From Sycon ciliatum (taxonomy: Eukaryota > Porifera > Calcarea > Leucosolenida > Sycettidae), in assembly GCF_964019385.1 (NCBI RefSeq), contig NC_088651.1, positions 2,570,101-2,634,100 on the forward strand: 64,000 bases of DNA. The letters are read 5' to 3'. A program made the translations under genes and the position numbers. The notes beneath the pieces were generated by a model that did not search any database, was not told the origin of the DNA, and was given only the letters and a program-made list of their open reading frames with translations. Of this stretch, positions 30,906-41,690 are shown in pieces (positions within the stretch are counted from its first letter, which is position 1; each line of letters begins with the position of its first letter).

Positions 30906-31002
30906 AGTCACAGATACGGGACAGATACGGGACAGATACGGGATAGCGCCAGGCGTGACACAAGCAAACAAACAAACAAACACACAAACAAACAAATACC
31001 AA

Positions 31003-31141
31003 ATTAAAGCTGTGTGGACCCTGGCTAGCGCCAGACGTTACTGAAGTAACGTCTTCTGCATAGCTACGGGAATTAAAGCTGTGTGGACCCTGGCTAGCGC
31101 CAGACGTTACTGAAGTAACGTCTTCTGCATAGCTACGGGAA
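31003..31141. repeat. Two 69-bp tandem units, each with a perfect hairpin
   Basis: The unit begins ATTAAAGCTGTGTGGACCCT. Inside, AGACGTTACT-GA-AGTAACGTCT forms a 10-bp perfect stem. It directly abuts the left edge of unit A1. Confidence 0.85.
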
Positions 31142-31199
31142 TAAACTATTTTTGCTAGGAAAACAAATTCATTCCAAAAAATCTCTTACTGAAAAATCA

Positions 31200-31288
31200 T
31201 GCGATGATTGGGATTCGAACCCACCATTCTGCGTATGTTGAACTCCTCCCATACGCATATGATACATTGAAGCAAGTCATCAAACGCA
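31200..31288 (-). repeat. tRNA-like sequence (TRL), ATCGCA type
   Basis: B-box intact; T stem mismatch (ATGATTGGG). Same variant at 48,092, 51,584 and 59,251. Confidence 0.7.
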
Positions 31289-31386
31289 ATGTTCCTGTCG
31301 TGGAAATTTCTATTTGACTATTTGGAATGTCTACCCATTAGCCCCGTGCTGCAATAGGTATTTGCAAAATTGAAAAATCACCATCA

Positions 31387-31565
31387 CTGAAGCCGCAGAC
31401 ACTCGGCATCCGTGGCAGAGCCCTGACCTGGCTGACAGATTATTTGTCCCTCAGGAAGCTACAAGCTGTTGTGAATGGCCAGAGTTCGTCCCCCTACCTT
31501 ATAAAGTCGGGAGTACCCCAGGGGAGCATGCTGGGGCTAACTCTGTTCCTCATCTATGTAAACGA
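31387..31565 (+). pseudogene. RT fragment (RTps copy 4) joined to a Penelope-like fragment
   Basis: Keeps LGIRGRALTWLTDYLSLRKL through LIYVND, then switches within a few bases to SVICRARFF of the GIY-YIG family. The same junction is in 48,287-48,463 and 51,777-51,948. Confidence 0.75.
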
Positions 31566-31566
31566 T

Positions 31567-32020
31567 TATAACGAGTGTTATTTGTCGCGCGCGTTTCTTT
31601 AAGCAGTTGCAGGTGTTGGAAGCTGTATATATTCGCACACGTGACCCTGTTCTATGCAAGCAAAAAGAAAAATGTTGTAGCACTCACACTTTTTAAATAA
31701 TACGCACTCACCAGTTTTTGTTCACACGCACTCACAGCTGCCACATTCATCTACTGCTACCATTCTCAGATACACTGCAAAGGTTCACACTACACGCGTT
31801 ATGCATAACCGCTAGCTGTGCTGCATTCTCACGCTTCTTTTCATATTACTCTAGCTATATAACTGGTTGTTTTAGTGATTCTTACTATGTGACGATGTTC
31901 CACTGATGATGGTCACACGAAAACGTTCTGGAATTGTTTCATTTTAATTGTTTATACATGGTGATGAGTGCACAATTGATATTTTTCATTGCTAATAATA
32001 ATAATAATAATAATAATAAA
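31567..32020 (+). mobile_element. Penelope-like element 3' fragment (PLE-2, copy 1)
   Basis: Starts SVICRARFFKQLQVLEAVYI and continues PVLCKQKE; an extra A near 31,665 breaks the frame in this copy only. The other copies continue to NVVALTLFK and a stop. It is the GIY-YIG C-terminal segment of a Penelope-like element. It is followed by ~200 bp, a hammerhead motif and (TAA)n. Confidence 0.7.
31898..31933 (+). ncRNA. Hammerhead ribozyme motif, type 2
   Basis: TTCCA, CTGATGA (31,903-31,909), a weak stem II in TGGTCACAC, GAA, then AACGTT as a minimal stem III, C as cleavage nucleotide (31,928) and TGGAA pairing perfectly with TTCCA (stem I). Stem II has only about two base pairs by my reading. 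Confidence 0.7.
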
Positions 32021-32475
32021 CAAACATCGTTTAGATCCACCATTCAACCATCGATCTACAACAATCAAAATAATTGCAGGGTCCCTTTCCCGCCAGCTGG
32101 ACATGCATGCTCTCGCCAGGCCGGCAGTAGTCCAATGCCGCTACTTGGCGACTCCCTGGCTCTCACTTTTGTCAGCCAGCTCACACGTCTTGTCGTGCAC
32201 GCGCACTCGCGCAGACGCCCAGCACACAAGCGTGTAGAAATGTGTTTTTTTGCCGGGAAAGTCGGTAAAAATTAAGTGAGGGTCTCTTTAGTCCTTCGGT
32301 CAATTGAATGCCATAATTTAGGACCAGGCTGCTACCTTAAGTGCGGAGTATGGGATATGGACACAAAAGACAAAAACACAGGAGCTAGAGGTGATACTGT
32401 ACTGTATTCATAATAATAACCTTTTTTTGCTTGGAAGAACTATTCACTCCAAAAAAATCTCTTCTATAACCTTCA

Positions 32476-32564
32476 TGCGATGAGTGGGATTCAAAGCCAC
32501 CATTCTGCGTAGGTTGAACTCCTCTCATACGCATATGATAGATCGTAGCAAGTCATCAAACGCA
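32476..32564 (-). repeat. tRNA-like sequence (TRL), B-box damaged
   Basis: The T-loop reads GATTCAAAGCC instead of GATTCGAACCC, so the B-box is mutated. Same in 49,356 and 53,706. Confidence 0.7.
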
Positions 32565-32991
32565 ATGTTCCTGTCGTGGAAATATCTATTTGAGTATTTG
32601 GAATGTCTATTCGTTAGCCCCGTGCTGCAATATGTATTTGCAAAATTGAAAAATCACCATCACTGATGAAAATGTCAGCCCAGTCTGCGTCCTTCCAGCC
32701 TCTTCGAATTCCCACGAAGCGTGGCTTCGATGTGGGAAGAAAATTTTGCACGGTCGCTGCTTGGACGGCGACCACACCATAGCTTAGTAGTACTAGTAGG
32801 GCATCGCTGGCCTTACGACTAAGCGAAGGTCCCTGGTTGAGGTGCTGACGGTGATAGTCAATGGTCCTTCAAACGTTTCCTGCTCACACCTTTCCGTCGT
32901 TTACTGCATAGTCATTATTGGCTCATTTATTGATGTACAATTGTCTAACTCTAGCATAACAGTTTTCGAGTTCGACAATAGGGCAATGCAC

Positions 32992-33297
32992 ATACTCTCG
33001 CAAAACCGGACATACTGAAGTAGTACACCCGATACCCATGTAGTCTTGCATGCAGCCTAGGGGAGGGAATAGTCTGAACTACTGTCTTTAGCTGGTAAGT
33101 AGGGAAAAGCAATAATTTCGCGCTTGCATGGGCCATCAGTACCGGTCAGTGTAACAGAAATGCTTGATGTACATGCACACAGTACACTGTACATAGAATA
33201 CTTCAAAGTAATTCGCGAAACGAGTATTCGCTCGTTTCAAATTTTCAAGCGAGCGCTCGAGTATTCGAGATACTCGTTTCACCCCTAGCCTAAACTG
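32992..33297. repeat. Hairpin-rich insert ending in a hAT-like terminus
   Basis: Replaces the central part of the monomer. Its right end read on the minus strand is TAGGGGTGAAACGAGTATC, resembling hAT-type transposon ends, and GAAACGAGTATTCGCTCG is followed by its near inverted copy. A matching opposite terminus was not found. Also at about 49,865-50,158 and 54,220-54,512. Confidence 0.4.
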
Positions 33298-33476
33298 TAG
33301 AAGATCGATTGCAGTCAACTACAAGGATCAAAACGACATTAAGTGCAGAGTATGGGATATGGACACAAAAGACAAAAACACACGAGCTAAAGGTGATACT
33401 GTACTGTATTCATAATAATCACCTTTTTTGCTAGGAAGACCAATTCATTCCAAAAAAATCTCTTTTTGAAACGTCA

Positions 33477-33565
33477 TGCGATGAGTGGGATTCGAACCCA
33501 CCATTCTGCGGAGGTTGAACTCTTCCCATACGCAGAGGATACATTGTAGCAAGTCATCAAACGCA
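33477..33565 (-). repeat. tRNA-like sequence (TRL), ATCGCA type
   Basis: B-box intact; GCGGAGG instead of GCGTAGG weakens the inner stem. Confidence 0.7.
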
Positions 33566-33795
33566 ATGTTCCTGTCGTGGAACTATCTATTTGAGTATTT
33601 GGAAAGTCTACTCATTAGCTCAGTGCTGTATTTTGTTGGCAAACTGGAAAAAATCACCATCAGTGATGGAAATGTCAGCCTAGTCTGTTCTACCAGCCTC
33701 TTCGGATTCCCACGAAAAGTAATAGAGCCTCGCTGGCCTTACGACTTAGCGAGAGTCCCTGGTTGGTGTGCTGTTGGTGATAGTGAGTTGCCCTT

Positions 33796-33801
33796 TATTA
33801 G

Positions 33802-33835
<34 letters not shown>

Positions 33836-34227
33836 ATTCAAAGGTTCAGTCGGGGAAGTGAACTGCCTGAAAAGGGAAAAAAACGCCAGACCCACCAGGA
33901 CTCGAACCTGGGACCCTGCTTGTGACGAGCAATGCTCTAACCACTGAGCTATGGGACCAGGCTGAACCTAGAAGGCGTTGACAAGTTTTTCATTCCAAAG
34001 GCAGCTCACAACACGTGCCTCACATTGAATTTGAAGTTCTCACAATCCTTTCCAAATTTAATCAATTTCTTTCACCTTTGGTAGTTTCCAGAAACTGACC
34101 GCGGTTGGTCCCCTGGGGGGAGGGAAAAAGACCCAAGTGCCATCAGTATGTGTGGCACGTGTTGTGAGCTGCCTTAGGAGTAAAACACCTGTCAGCGCCT
34201 TCTAGGTTCAGCCTGGTCCCATAGCTC
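33796..34227. mobile_element. Foldback element with tRNA(Thr)-like arm
   Basis: Starts with an (ATT)n run, then CAAAGGTTCAGTCGGGGAAG and a minus-strand tRNA(Thr)-like sequence, an internal spacer, and the inverted arm (GGCACGTGTTGTGAGCTGCC to GGTCCCATAGCTC). The right arm is truncated within its tRNA-like part at 34,227. The complete form is at 56.74-57.25 kb. Confidence 0.7.
33888..33958 (-). repeat. tRNA(Thr)-like SINE head
   Basis: Cloverleaf-compatible: GGTCCCA acceptor, U8-A9, GCTCAGTGGTTAGAGC D arm, a 5-bp anticodon stem (TTGCT/AGCAG) and CCAGGTTCGAGTCCTGG T arm, followed by TTTTTTT. The D arm and acceptor resemble animal tRNA-Thr. Position 33 is G, not U, so it is not a working tRNA. 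Confidence 0.75.
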
Positions 34228-34235
34228 ACCTTTCC

Positions 34236-34400
34236 CACCTCCGAGACTTAATGACTTGTCCAGGATCTCTTTTGTCATTGCGATTATTTAGGAGCTTGCT
34301 GCATTGGGAACTTTTTTCTCAAGTGGTGCAGTTTCTTTCAAGTCAAATATCGAAAGGAGCGTTAAGAGAATATCCTGCAGACTTGCTTGTACGATGTGTG
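34236..34400 (-). pseudogene. Fragment of the zinc-ribbon gene family (third copy)
   Basis: Nearly identical to 6,350-6,510: SLQDILLTLLSIFDLK followed by the KKVPNAASS segment, lacking both ends. It is joined on its left to the truncated foldback element and continues right into the duplicated regulatory-like segment. Confidence 0.55.
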
Positions 34401-34439
34401 AATAAAACGAATGCAAGGAACGTGAACTTGTTTGCTGCA

Positions 34440-34996
34440 CATCTACGAAGTGCGAATCAGGGAGTAGTATAATGACACGTGTACTAGTACACCTTGTGTT
34501 GCACTGGTCTTTTCCACACGCATAGGACCACTGAAGGTCACACGCTCCGCGTGCGTATGCGCGCATGCGCAATATGTCATTCACTGCATACAATGCACAT
34601 CTACGATGTGCAAATCAGGGAATAGTACGTATTTTACTACTCCACGGTGCGAATGCACCGAACGTGCACAAGTGCACGCTCGCCACCTATGGCGAAAAGA
34701 AGCTTAAGGATGACATTTATGGCATGCCAGGGGTAAAAGGTCAAACTCTGGGGAGTCCCGGGGCCAGACCAAGCACGACCGACACAGTGTGCCTTATTAG
34801 GCTCAAAGGTCAAAGGTCAAAAAGTGCACCAGAACCCGCCCCGCACTTACTACTCTGGTGGTGATAGTCAATTGTCCTTCAGACCTTTCCCGCTTACATC
34901 TCTCCCTCGTTTATTGACATGCCTCTGTCCTCCTTATTTGAGCCTTGCGCTTATTCTTATTTTTGTGTTTCTGTTTCGGTATATTTCGTATTTCAA
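34440..34996. repeat. Duplicate of 6,550-7,110, ending in a chimeric junction
   Basis: NRF1-like GCGCATGCGC near 34,560 and a perfect DR1 (AAAGGTCAAAGGTCAAAA) near 34,803; the other DR1 is mutated (GGGTAAAAGGTC). It is cut at TATTTCGTATTTCAAG and joined at 34,997 to RTps copy 5. Confidence 0.8.
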
Positions 34997-35728
34997 GAGT
35001 CGGAAGTACCCCAGGGGACCATACTGGGGCTAACTCTGTTCCCCATCTATGTAAACGATGCGGAGCAGTGCGTAGCTCCTGGATGTTCACTGGCCACCTT
35101 CGCCGATGATACAACGGTCTACACCTGTATTGTATCACCGGAACTGCTCCCAAACAGTAAGAAAAGCTTACAAGCCACCCTACATGCGCTCCATGACTGG
35201 GGAAAGAAGTGGCGGGTCAGGTTTGAGCCCACAGAGTCCCAGCTCATGACGATAGCCCATCAGCGGCACAGGTGGACCTCATGTTTGGAGATCGCACTGT
35301 GTCTGAGCTATCGGAGGTAAAACTCCTTAGCATCACATTTGACTCGGGCCTCTCCTTCAAGACCCACCTCCACAACATAGCACTTAAGGTGAATACCTCG
35401 CCTTCCTGCGCAAAGCTGCTCGCGTACTCGATGGTGCTGGTAAACGAACCGTCTACAGAGGTTTTGTGAGGCCAGTCCTAGAGTATGCGCCATTGGTATG
35501 GATGGGAGCAGCTTCAAGCCTAGTACTGGACAGCGCTAACGCTTAGACCCTAACGCCTTTGCTACTCCCGCCTCACGGGCACAGGCTCCCTGAGAGCCCC
35601 CACTAGTACATTGTCTGTCTTTCTCCTTTGTTTTCTCGATCATTATTATCTTTTGTCTTCTTCTTCTCCTCTCTTTGTTATGGTCCATCAGTAGGAGGTG
35701 CATTCTGTAAAAAGAAAAAGAAAAAAAG
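34997..35728 (+). pseudogene. Decayed RT fragment (RTps copy 5)
   Basis: Begins abruptly at SEVPQGTILGL (motif B) and keeps FADDTTVY (motif C) and part of the thumb. It shares the GAASSL-to-3'UTR deletion with copies 1, 2 and 11, and ends in AAAAAGAAAAAGAAAAAAAG. Confidence 0.8.
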
Positions 35729-36128
35729 TCTGCCTTCTACCAGCCTCTTCGGATTCCCACGAAAAGTGATAGAGCCTCGCTGGCCTTACGACTAAGCGAG
35801 AGTCCCTGGCTGGTTTGCTATTGGTGATAATCAATTGTACTTCAAACGTTTCCCGTTAACACCTTTCCAACGTCTTTTGCATAGTGATAATTGGCTCATT
35901 TACTGATGTACAATTGTCCACCGGGAGCATAGCGTTATCAAGTTCGACAATAGGGCTCCTTGGTCTTTCTCTTTTGTAAAAATATAGTATTGCATAGTAA
36001 TTATTGGCTCATCGTCTGATGTACAAAATTGTCAAACTGAATAATAATGTACTGTATTCATAATAATGCCTACTTTCGTTGGATATGGAGAACAATTCAT
36101 TCCAAAAAAATCTCTTTAAATCATCTCA

Positions 36129-36219
36129 TGCGATGAGTGGGATTCGAACCCACCATTCTGCGTAGATTGAACTCTTTCCATACGCATAGGTTTACCGTTA
36201 TAGCAAGTCATCTAACGCA
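36129..36219 (-). repeat. tRNA-like sequence (TRL), mixed type
   Basis: Identical in form to the copy at 12,747. Confidence 0.7.
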
Positions 36220-36548
36220 AAGTTCCTGTCGTGGAATTATGTATTTGAGTATTTGGAATGTCTACTCATTAGCTTAGTGTTGAAATGCGTTTCTGCAAAC
36301 TTGAAAATCACCATATCTGATGAAAATCTCAGCCTAGTGTGCGTCCCACTAGTCTCTTCGGATTCCCACGGAGCGTGAGTTCGAAGTCAGGAGAAATTGT
36401 TGAACGGTCGCTGCTTGTACGACGACTACACCATAGCTTAGCAGTAGAGCATCGCTGGCCTTACGACTAAGCGAAGGTTTCTGGCTGGTGTGCTGGTGGT
36501 GATAGTCAATTTTCCTTCAGACCTTTCCCGCTTACATCTTTCCCTCGT

Positions 36549-37121
36549 TTATTGACATGCCTCTGTCCTCCTTCTTTGAGCCTTGCGCTTTTTCTTATCT
36601 TTGTGTTTCTGTTTCGGTATATTTCGTATTTCAAGGTATACCCCGAGGCTATAGGTATTATTGAGTAAAGGACCATTCTGGAACATTCGCCATATATTAT
36701 GTATTGTTCTTGCTAGGCTGTTCATACGCCAACCACTGTTTGCTATCTCAACCATACAGCCTCCCATTTAGAAAAGCGATCCTGTCAGCTTTTCTATTAT
36801 TGTGTTCACATGGCGCTACCTAACGACACCGCTATTCAGACACGTTGTCTACGTAGCTACGTAAGATTCTACGTAAGATGCTCGGTACCTGGTCCTGGAC
36901 CAGGGAGCTACTCCATGGCTCCTACCATCGCGCGGCCGGCTGGCCGTGTGCATTGCAGACTTTTTGTTGTTGCCTTTTCGGATGTGCATGCACGAGGAAC
37001 TTCCTTCTTTGGAACTGCTTCAGGCATGAGCTGTTTCGGATATTTGGTCTCCTGGCCTGGCTTATTTCGTTTCGGCGCTGCTGAGACCTCCTTTCGCGGA
37101 ATATTACTCAATGACAGGTGA
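36549..37121. repeat. E-block core in unit B2
   Basis: 72-codon ORF (minus, 36,549-36,767) and intact 103-codon ORF (plus, 36,810-37,121) ending at a CAG|GTGAGT. Confidence 0.6.
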
Positions 37122-37486
37122 GTTGACCAGTTCCCTTTGATTCATTTGCTTGTGTTGACTCTTTCGTTTGCGAAAAGTGTGCTGATTTTGGGCGGAATGC
37201 AATAAATAATAGAAAAGCTGACCGGATCTCCTTTCTAAATTTTAGCTTTTCCGCTGCCGAGGCCTCCTTTTACGGAATACTCAATGACAGGTGATCCCTG
37301 AGTTGACCAGTTTCCTTCGATTCATTTACTTGTGCTCACCTTTAACTTACGGAAACGTGTGCTGATTTTATTCGGATTTAGATCCATTTTTATCTCTTTG
37401 CCCTTGCCTACAGTGTGCGAAGAACGCCTACTTTCCCTGGATATTGAGAACAATTGATTCCAAAAAATCTCTTTTATTACATCTCA

Positions 37487-37576
37487 TGCGTTGAGTGGGA
37501 TTCGAACCCACCATTCTGCGTAGATTGAACTCTTTGCATACGCATAGGTTTACCGTTATAGCAAGTCATCTAACGC
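37487..37576 (-). repeat. tRNA-like sequence (TRL), AACGCA type
   Basis: Same as 14,069, with GGCGTT start. B-box intact. Confidence 0.7.
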
Positions 37577-37955
37577 CAAGTTCCTGTCGTGGAATTATCT
37601 ATTTGAGTATTTGGAATGTCTACTCATTAGCTTAGTGTTGAAATGTGTTTCTGCAAACTTGAAAATCACCATATCTGATGAAATCTCAGCCTAGTGTGTG
37701 TCCTGGCTGGTGTGCTGTTGGTGATAGTCAACTGTCCTTCAAACCTTTCCCGTTAACACCTTTCCCTTAACTATCGCGTGGTCATTATCGGCTCACTACT
37801 CCGCACCTAAACAACATTAAGTGCGGAGTATGGGATATGGACACAAAAGACAAAAACACACGAGCTAGAGGCGATACTGTACTGTATTCATGATAATAAC
37901 CTTTTTTTGCTAGGAAGAACAATTCATTGCAAAAAAATCTCTTATTCCAAACGCA

Positions 37956-38044
37956 TGCGATGAGTGGGATTCGAACCCACCATTCTGTGTAGGTTGAACT
38001 CCTCCCATACGCATATGATACATTGAAGCAAGTCATCAAACGCA
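37956..38044 (-). repeat. tRNA-like sequence (TRL), ATCGCA type
   Basis: 469 bp after the previous one; one change in the inner stem (TGTGTAGG). Confidence 0.7.
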
Positions 38045-38165
38045 ATGTTCCTGTCGTGGAAATATCTATTTGAGTATTTGGAATGTCTGCCCGTAAGCCC
38101 TGTGCTGCAATATGTATTTGCAAAATTAAATATTCACAATCACTGATAACACAATCTCAGCCTAG

Positions 38166-39327
38166 TCACTGCCTTGAATCATGAGTGGACTCTCACCACC
38201 GGAAGTGGAGGACGCTCGATAGCTGCTTCGGTAGATATCGCGGTCGCCTTCGACAAGGTTTCACACATCGGGGCCACCTACAAGATGCAGACACTCGGCA
38301 TCCGTGGCAGAGCCCTGACCTGGCTGACAGATTATTTGTCCCTCAGGAAGCTACAGGCTGTTGTGAATGGCCAGAGTTCGTCCCCCTACCCTATACCCCC
38401 TACCCTGAGCTATCGGAGGTAAAACTCCTTAGCATCACATTTGACTCGGGCCTCTCCTTCAAGACCCACCTCCACAACACAGCACTCAAGGCGAATTCTC
38501 GCCTTCCTGCGCAAAGCTGCTCGCGTACTCGATGGTGCTGGTAAACAAACCGTCTACAGAGGTGTTGTGAAGCCAGTCCTAGAGTATGCGCTATTGGTAT
38601 GGATGGGAGCAGCTTCAAGCCATCTGCGCCTTCTCGATCGAGTGGAGAGACGCGCCCTCCACATTATTTGCCCTGATGTTCTCCTCCAGAGTTTGGCAGC
38701 AAGGAGATTGGTCGCCGCCCACACCTATATGTATAAACTGATGTGTCTGGCAGGGCCACCGCAACTAACGTCAATGGTCACCCCACAGCTTCCTCCACCA
38801 ACATATCCTCAAACTCGGTCCGACCACTCGGTGCGCCACGAGTCGCAGCTACATAACGTCGACCCAGTGTCCTCTCCTGATTACGTGCGATGCTGCTTCC
38901 CCTACAGCATCATTGACGAGTGGAACAACTTGCCCCCAACTGTGCTGCAGTTTCCGTCACGCCTGACGTCCCTCCAGTCGTTCAAGGGCAAGGTGCATCA
39001 GCACCTTCGCCAAAGCCGCTGGTATTGGGCTCCAGACTCGCTGTAACACCCCATATATCCACAATCAGCTCCCTCCCCTCACTTATCTACTTACATGTGT
39101 TTCGTAATCCCGTCCATGGTGCGCTGGATAGCGCTAACGCCAAGACCCTTGGTCGGCGTTGCTAGTGCCGCCCCACCGGCACGGGCTCCCTGAGAGCCCC
39201 TACTAGTACATTGTCTGTCTTTCTCCTTTCTTGTCTCGATCATTATTTTCTTTTGTCTTCTTTTTCTCCTCTCTTTGTTATGGTCTATCAGTAAGAGGTG
39301 CATTCTGTAAAAAGAAAAAGAAAAAAG
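38166..39327 (+). pseudogene. Decayed RT fragment (RTps copy 6)
   Basis: Uninterrupted version of copy 3. It has motif A, then the ~330-bp internal deletion, then thumb and C-terminus (to RQSRWYWAPDSL) and an A-rich tail. The empty site for LINE-2A is at 38,930-38,940. Confidence 0.85.
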
Positions 39328-39665
39328 TCTGCCTTCTACCAGCCTCTTCGGATTCCCACGAAAAGTGATAGAGCCTCGCTGGCCTTACGACTAAGCGAGA
39401 GTCCCTGGCTGGTTTGCTGTTGGTGATAATCAATTGTCCTTCAATCGTTTCCCGTTAACACCTTTCCAACGTCTATTGCATAGTCATTACTGGCTCATTT
39501 ACTGATGTACAATTGTCCACCGGGAGCATAGCGTTATCGAGTTCGACAATAGGGCTCAAAGCGGACAGAAATTTGCGTCAAAACTCGTAACATTACATTT
39601 TAGCTCTGCCTGGTTTTTATCCATGATGACACTGGTTCAAAAACCTAGTTCACTTTGCCCCTACG

Positions 39666-40576
39666 ATGAGTCGTCATCAGCTAGACGACGAGACTTGTCG
39701 TCGTGAGAAACTACTTGTCATAGCGAGTGCCGAATCCGTAGCGCCGGTGACGCATACAGACATTGATGAGACGAATACTAAACCACGGACAAGAAAAAGA
39801 AGACATAGACAAACGGAATACAGAAAAACGAAATCAACATGCAGAGAATTGCAAGAGGCCTACACTGTACAAGATCAACCGCAAATTATGCTATGAATTA
39901 TTACAACACTGGGAATCAATTACCGAAGACGACAACTTACCGTCAGCATCAAAGGAGCAGTCAATTACAATGAACAAAACGACAGTAACCCGCTGTGTTG
40001 TGTGTCAGGGGTGCTCGGTCGGCCCGTCACCGTCCAGTTCACATGCTTCGTGAGTTGGCGATGGTGGAGGGTCGGGTTCCCCTGCCATGATTGGTGCTGC
40101 ACCGAGCTTGTTTTTGTGTGAAAGTTTAACTTTTATTATTATTCTTATATCTATACTTCAAGTATTACAAAATAATGGAGAGGCTTTGAATCGTTTTTAT
40201 CAAAATCTAAATATTTGCCGGCTTGGAAGATGGGAATCAAAAAACCAAAAACATTAACCCTCGAGGGCCTCGCGCAATGGCAGTGATCGACCTGGTTGAG
40301 GAGAAGGACACGCATCATAGCGAGTGCCGGATCCGTCGTGTCCATGGTGCATACAGACATGGCGAAATTAACTTCCATAGAATTGCAAGAGGCCTATACT
40401 GTAGAAGATCGAAGGCCAATTATGCTTTGAAATATTACAACACTGGGAATAAAGTACCGGGGAAGGCAACGTACCGGCAGAACCAAAGGAGCAGTCAAAT
40501 ACAAAAGATCAAAAAATCTCTTTTTGAATACTCATGCGATGAGTGGGATTCGAACCCACCATTCTGCGTAGGTTGA
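39666..40576 (+). repeat. 76-codon ORF pair in unit B2
   Basis: Copy of 21,320-22,240 with a ~70-bp deletion in the second ORF copy (after GCATACAGACATGG, near 40,360). Confidence 0.4.
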
Positions 40577-40623
40577 ACTCTTTCCATACGCAAAGAATAC
40601 ATTGCAGCAAGTCATCAAACGCA
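40535..40623 (-). repeat. tRNA-like sequence (TRL), ATCGCA type
   Basis: As at 22,253; B-box intact. Confidence 0.7.
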
Positions 40624-40850
40624 ATGTTCCTGTCGTGGAAATATCTATTTGAGTATTTGGAAAGTCTACTCATTAGCTCAGTGCTGTATTTTGTTGGCAG
40701 ACTGGAATAAATCACCATCACTGATGAAAATGTCAGCCTAGTCTGTTCTACCAGCCTCTTTGGATTCCCACGAAACGTTATAGAGCCTCGCTGGCTTTAC
40801 GATTAACCGAAAGTCCCTGGTTGGTGTGCTGTTGGTGATAGTCAATTGTC

Positions 40851-41320
40851 CTTTATTATTATTATTATTATTGCATCATCATCTCGCGGCAAGCAATGCC
40901 AATATTGAATGAGAGAGGGGTTATGGGCAACCACGGCCAAATCAACAAAAGCAAACTGGTAGACATACATGTAGAAGAAAGAAGAAAGAAAGAAAATAAC
41001 TAAAAAGAAAGACGATAACTCAAAAGAAAGAAAATAACTCAAAAGAAAGAAGATAACTCAAAAGAAAGAAAATAACTCAAAAGAAAGAAGATAACTCAAA
41101 AGAAAGAAGTCAAAAGAAAGAAGATAGCTCCATCCGATACGAATTGCACAGTGGCCCAGAACAAGAGAATACCTAGCGAAATGAAGTAGAAAAAGTGCAA
41201 AGTCTTCGGCAAGTCTTGGGACCCTGTGACAGCAACGCCCAATGTGCTTGTTCCAAAAATAGAGGGAACTTCAGAAGAGTGGCTGTGCTAGAGATAGGGA
41301 AGCAGAGAGAGAGTTTCGGC
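40851..41320 (-). mobile_element. LINE 3'-end fragment with minisatellite
   Basis: Duplicate of the insertion at 22,570. The AAT tail is shorter and a partial minisatellite unit has been lost (AAAGAAAGAAGTCAAAAG). Confidence 0.8.
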
Positions 41321-41564
41321 AAACGCTTACCGTCAACACTTTTTCTACTTTTCCAACGTCTATTAAAAAAAAGTAAATTATCGTGTCCGTTCCCGAAGGA
41401 AACTGACTATTGCATAGTCAATACTGGCATAGTACTTAATGGCGTCCAAGCAGCGACCGTTCAACAATTTCTTCCGACATCGAAGTAACGCTTCGTGGGA
41501 ACCCGAAGAGGCTGGTAGGACGCAGACTAGGCTAGACGTCGAGACTGGTGGTCGTGAGAAACTA

Positions 41565-41690
41565 CTGTAAATCGACTTATTTTCGCTGGCGTCGCTGGCG
41601 ATTTAATTTCACCCATTTCGCCATTGGGTACCATCCGGCCAAAGCTCTTCCCATACGCATAGGATACATTGAAGCAAGTCATCAAATGCA
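41565..41690. mobile_element. DNA-transposon remnant plus truncated TRL
   Basis: Same composite as 23,276-23,402. Confidence 0.55.

Larger units (their letters stand above)
27496..30910 (-). mobile_element. LINE with restriction-like endonuclease (RLE LINE), near full length
   Basis: Minus-strand element of about 3.4 kb. A 16-base T run on the plus strand (near 27,496-27,511) is its poly(A) tail. Its 5' end lies near 30,905, where CAGATACGGGACAGATACGGG begins. Both flanks show the GGTACGGGACAGATAC sequence seen at 26.1 kb, so it inserted into that repeat. It encodes one protein broken by a frameshift. Confidence 0.8.
31200..33476 (+). repeat. Unit A, copy 1 (2,277 bp)
   Basis: TRL to TRL, containing an RT fragment, a Penelope-like fragment with hammerhead, a 1-kb monomer and a TRL in the middle. 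Collinear with 48,092-51,583 and 51,584-54,696 once the insertions in those are subtracted. Confidence 0.85.
32476..33476 (+). repeat. Reference ~1.0 kb monomer
   Basis: From one TRL to the next, 1,001 bp. Order on the plus strand: TRL (minus sense), CAGCC(C/T)AGTCTGCGTCC, CTTCGAATTCCCACGAAGCG, the CTTACGACTAAGCGAAGGTC tract, GATAGTCAATGGTCCTTCAA, TCGAGTTCGACAATAGGG, a hairpin-rich insert, CGACATTAAGTGCAGAGTATG, GATACTGTACTGTATTCATA, then the A/T-rich run before the next TRL. The repeated GACTAAGCGAAGGTCCCTGG is where unit B2 and B3 join. Confidence 0.75.

Noticed and set aside
33888-33958. Calling the tRNA(Thr)-like units genuine tRNA genes
   Set aside because: All copies lack U33 and have anticodon-loop changes, and they sit in foldback repeats; SINE heads fit better.
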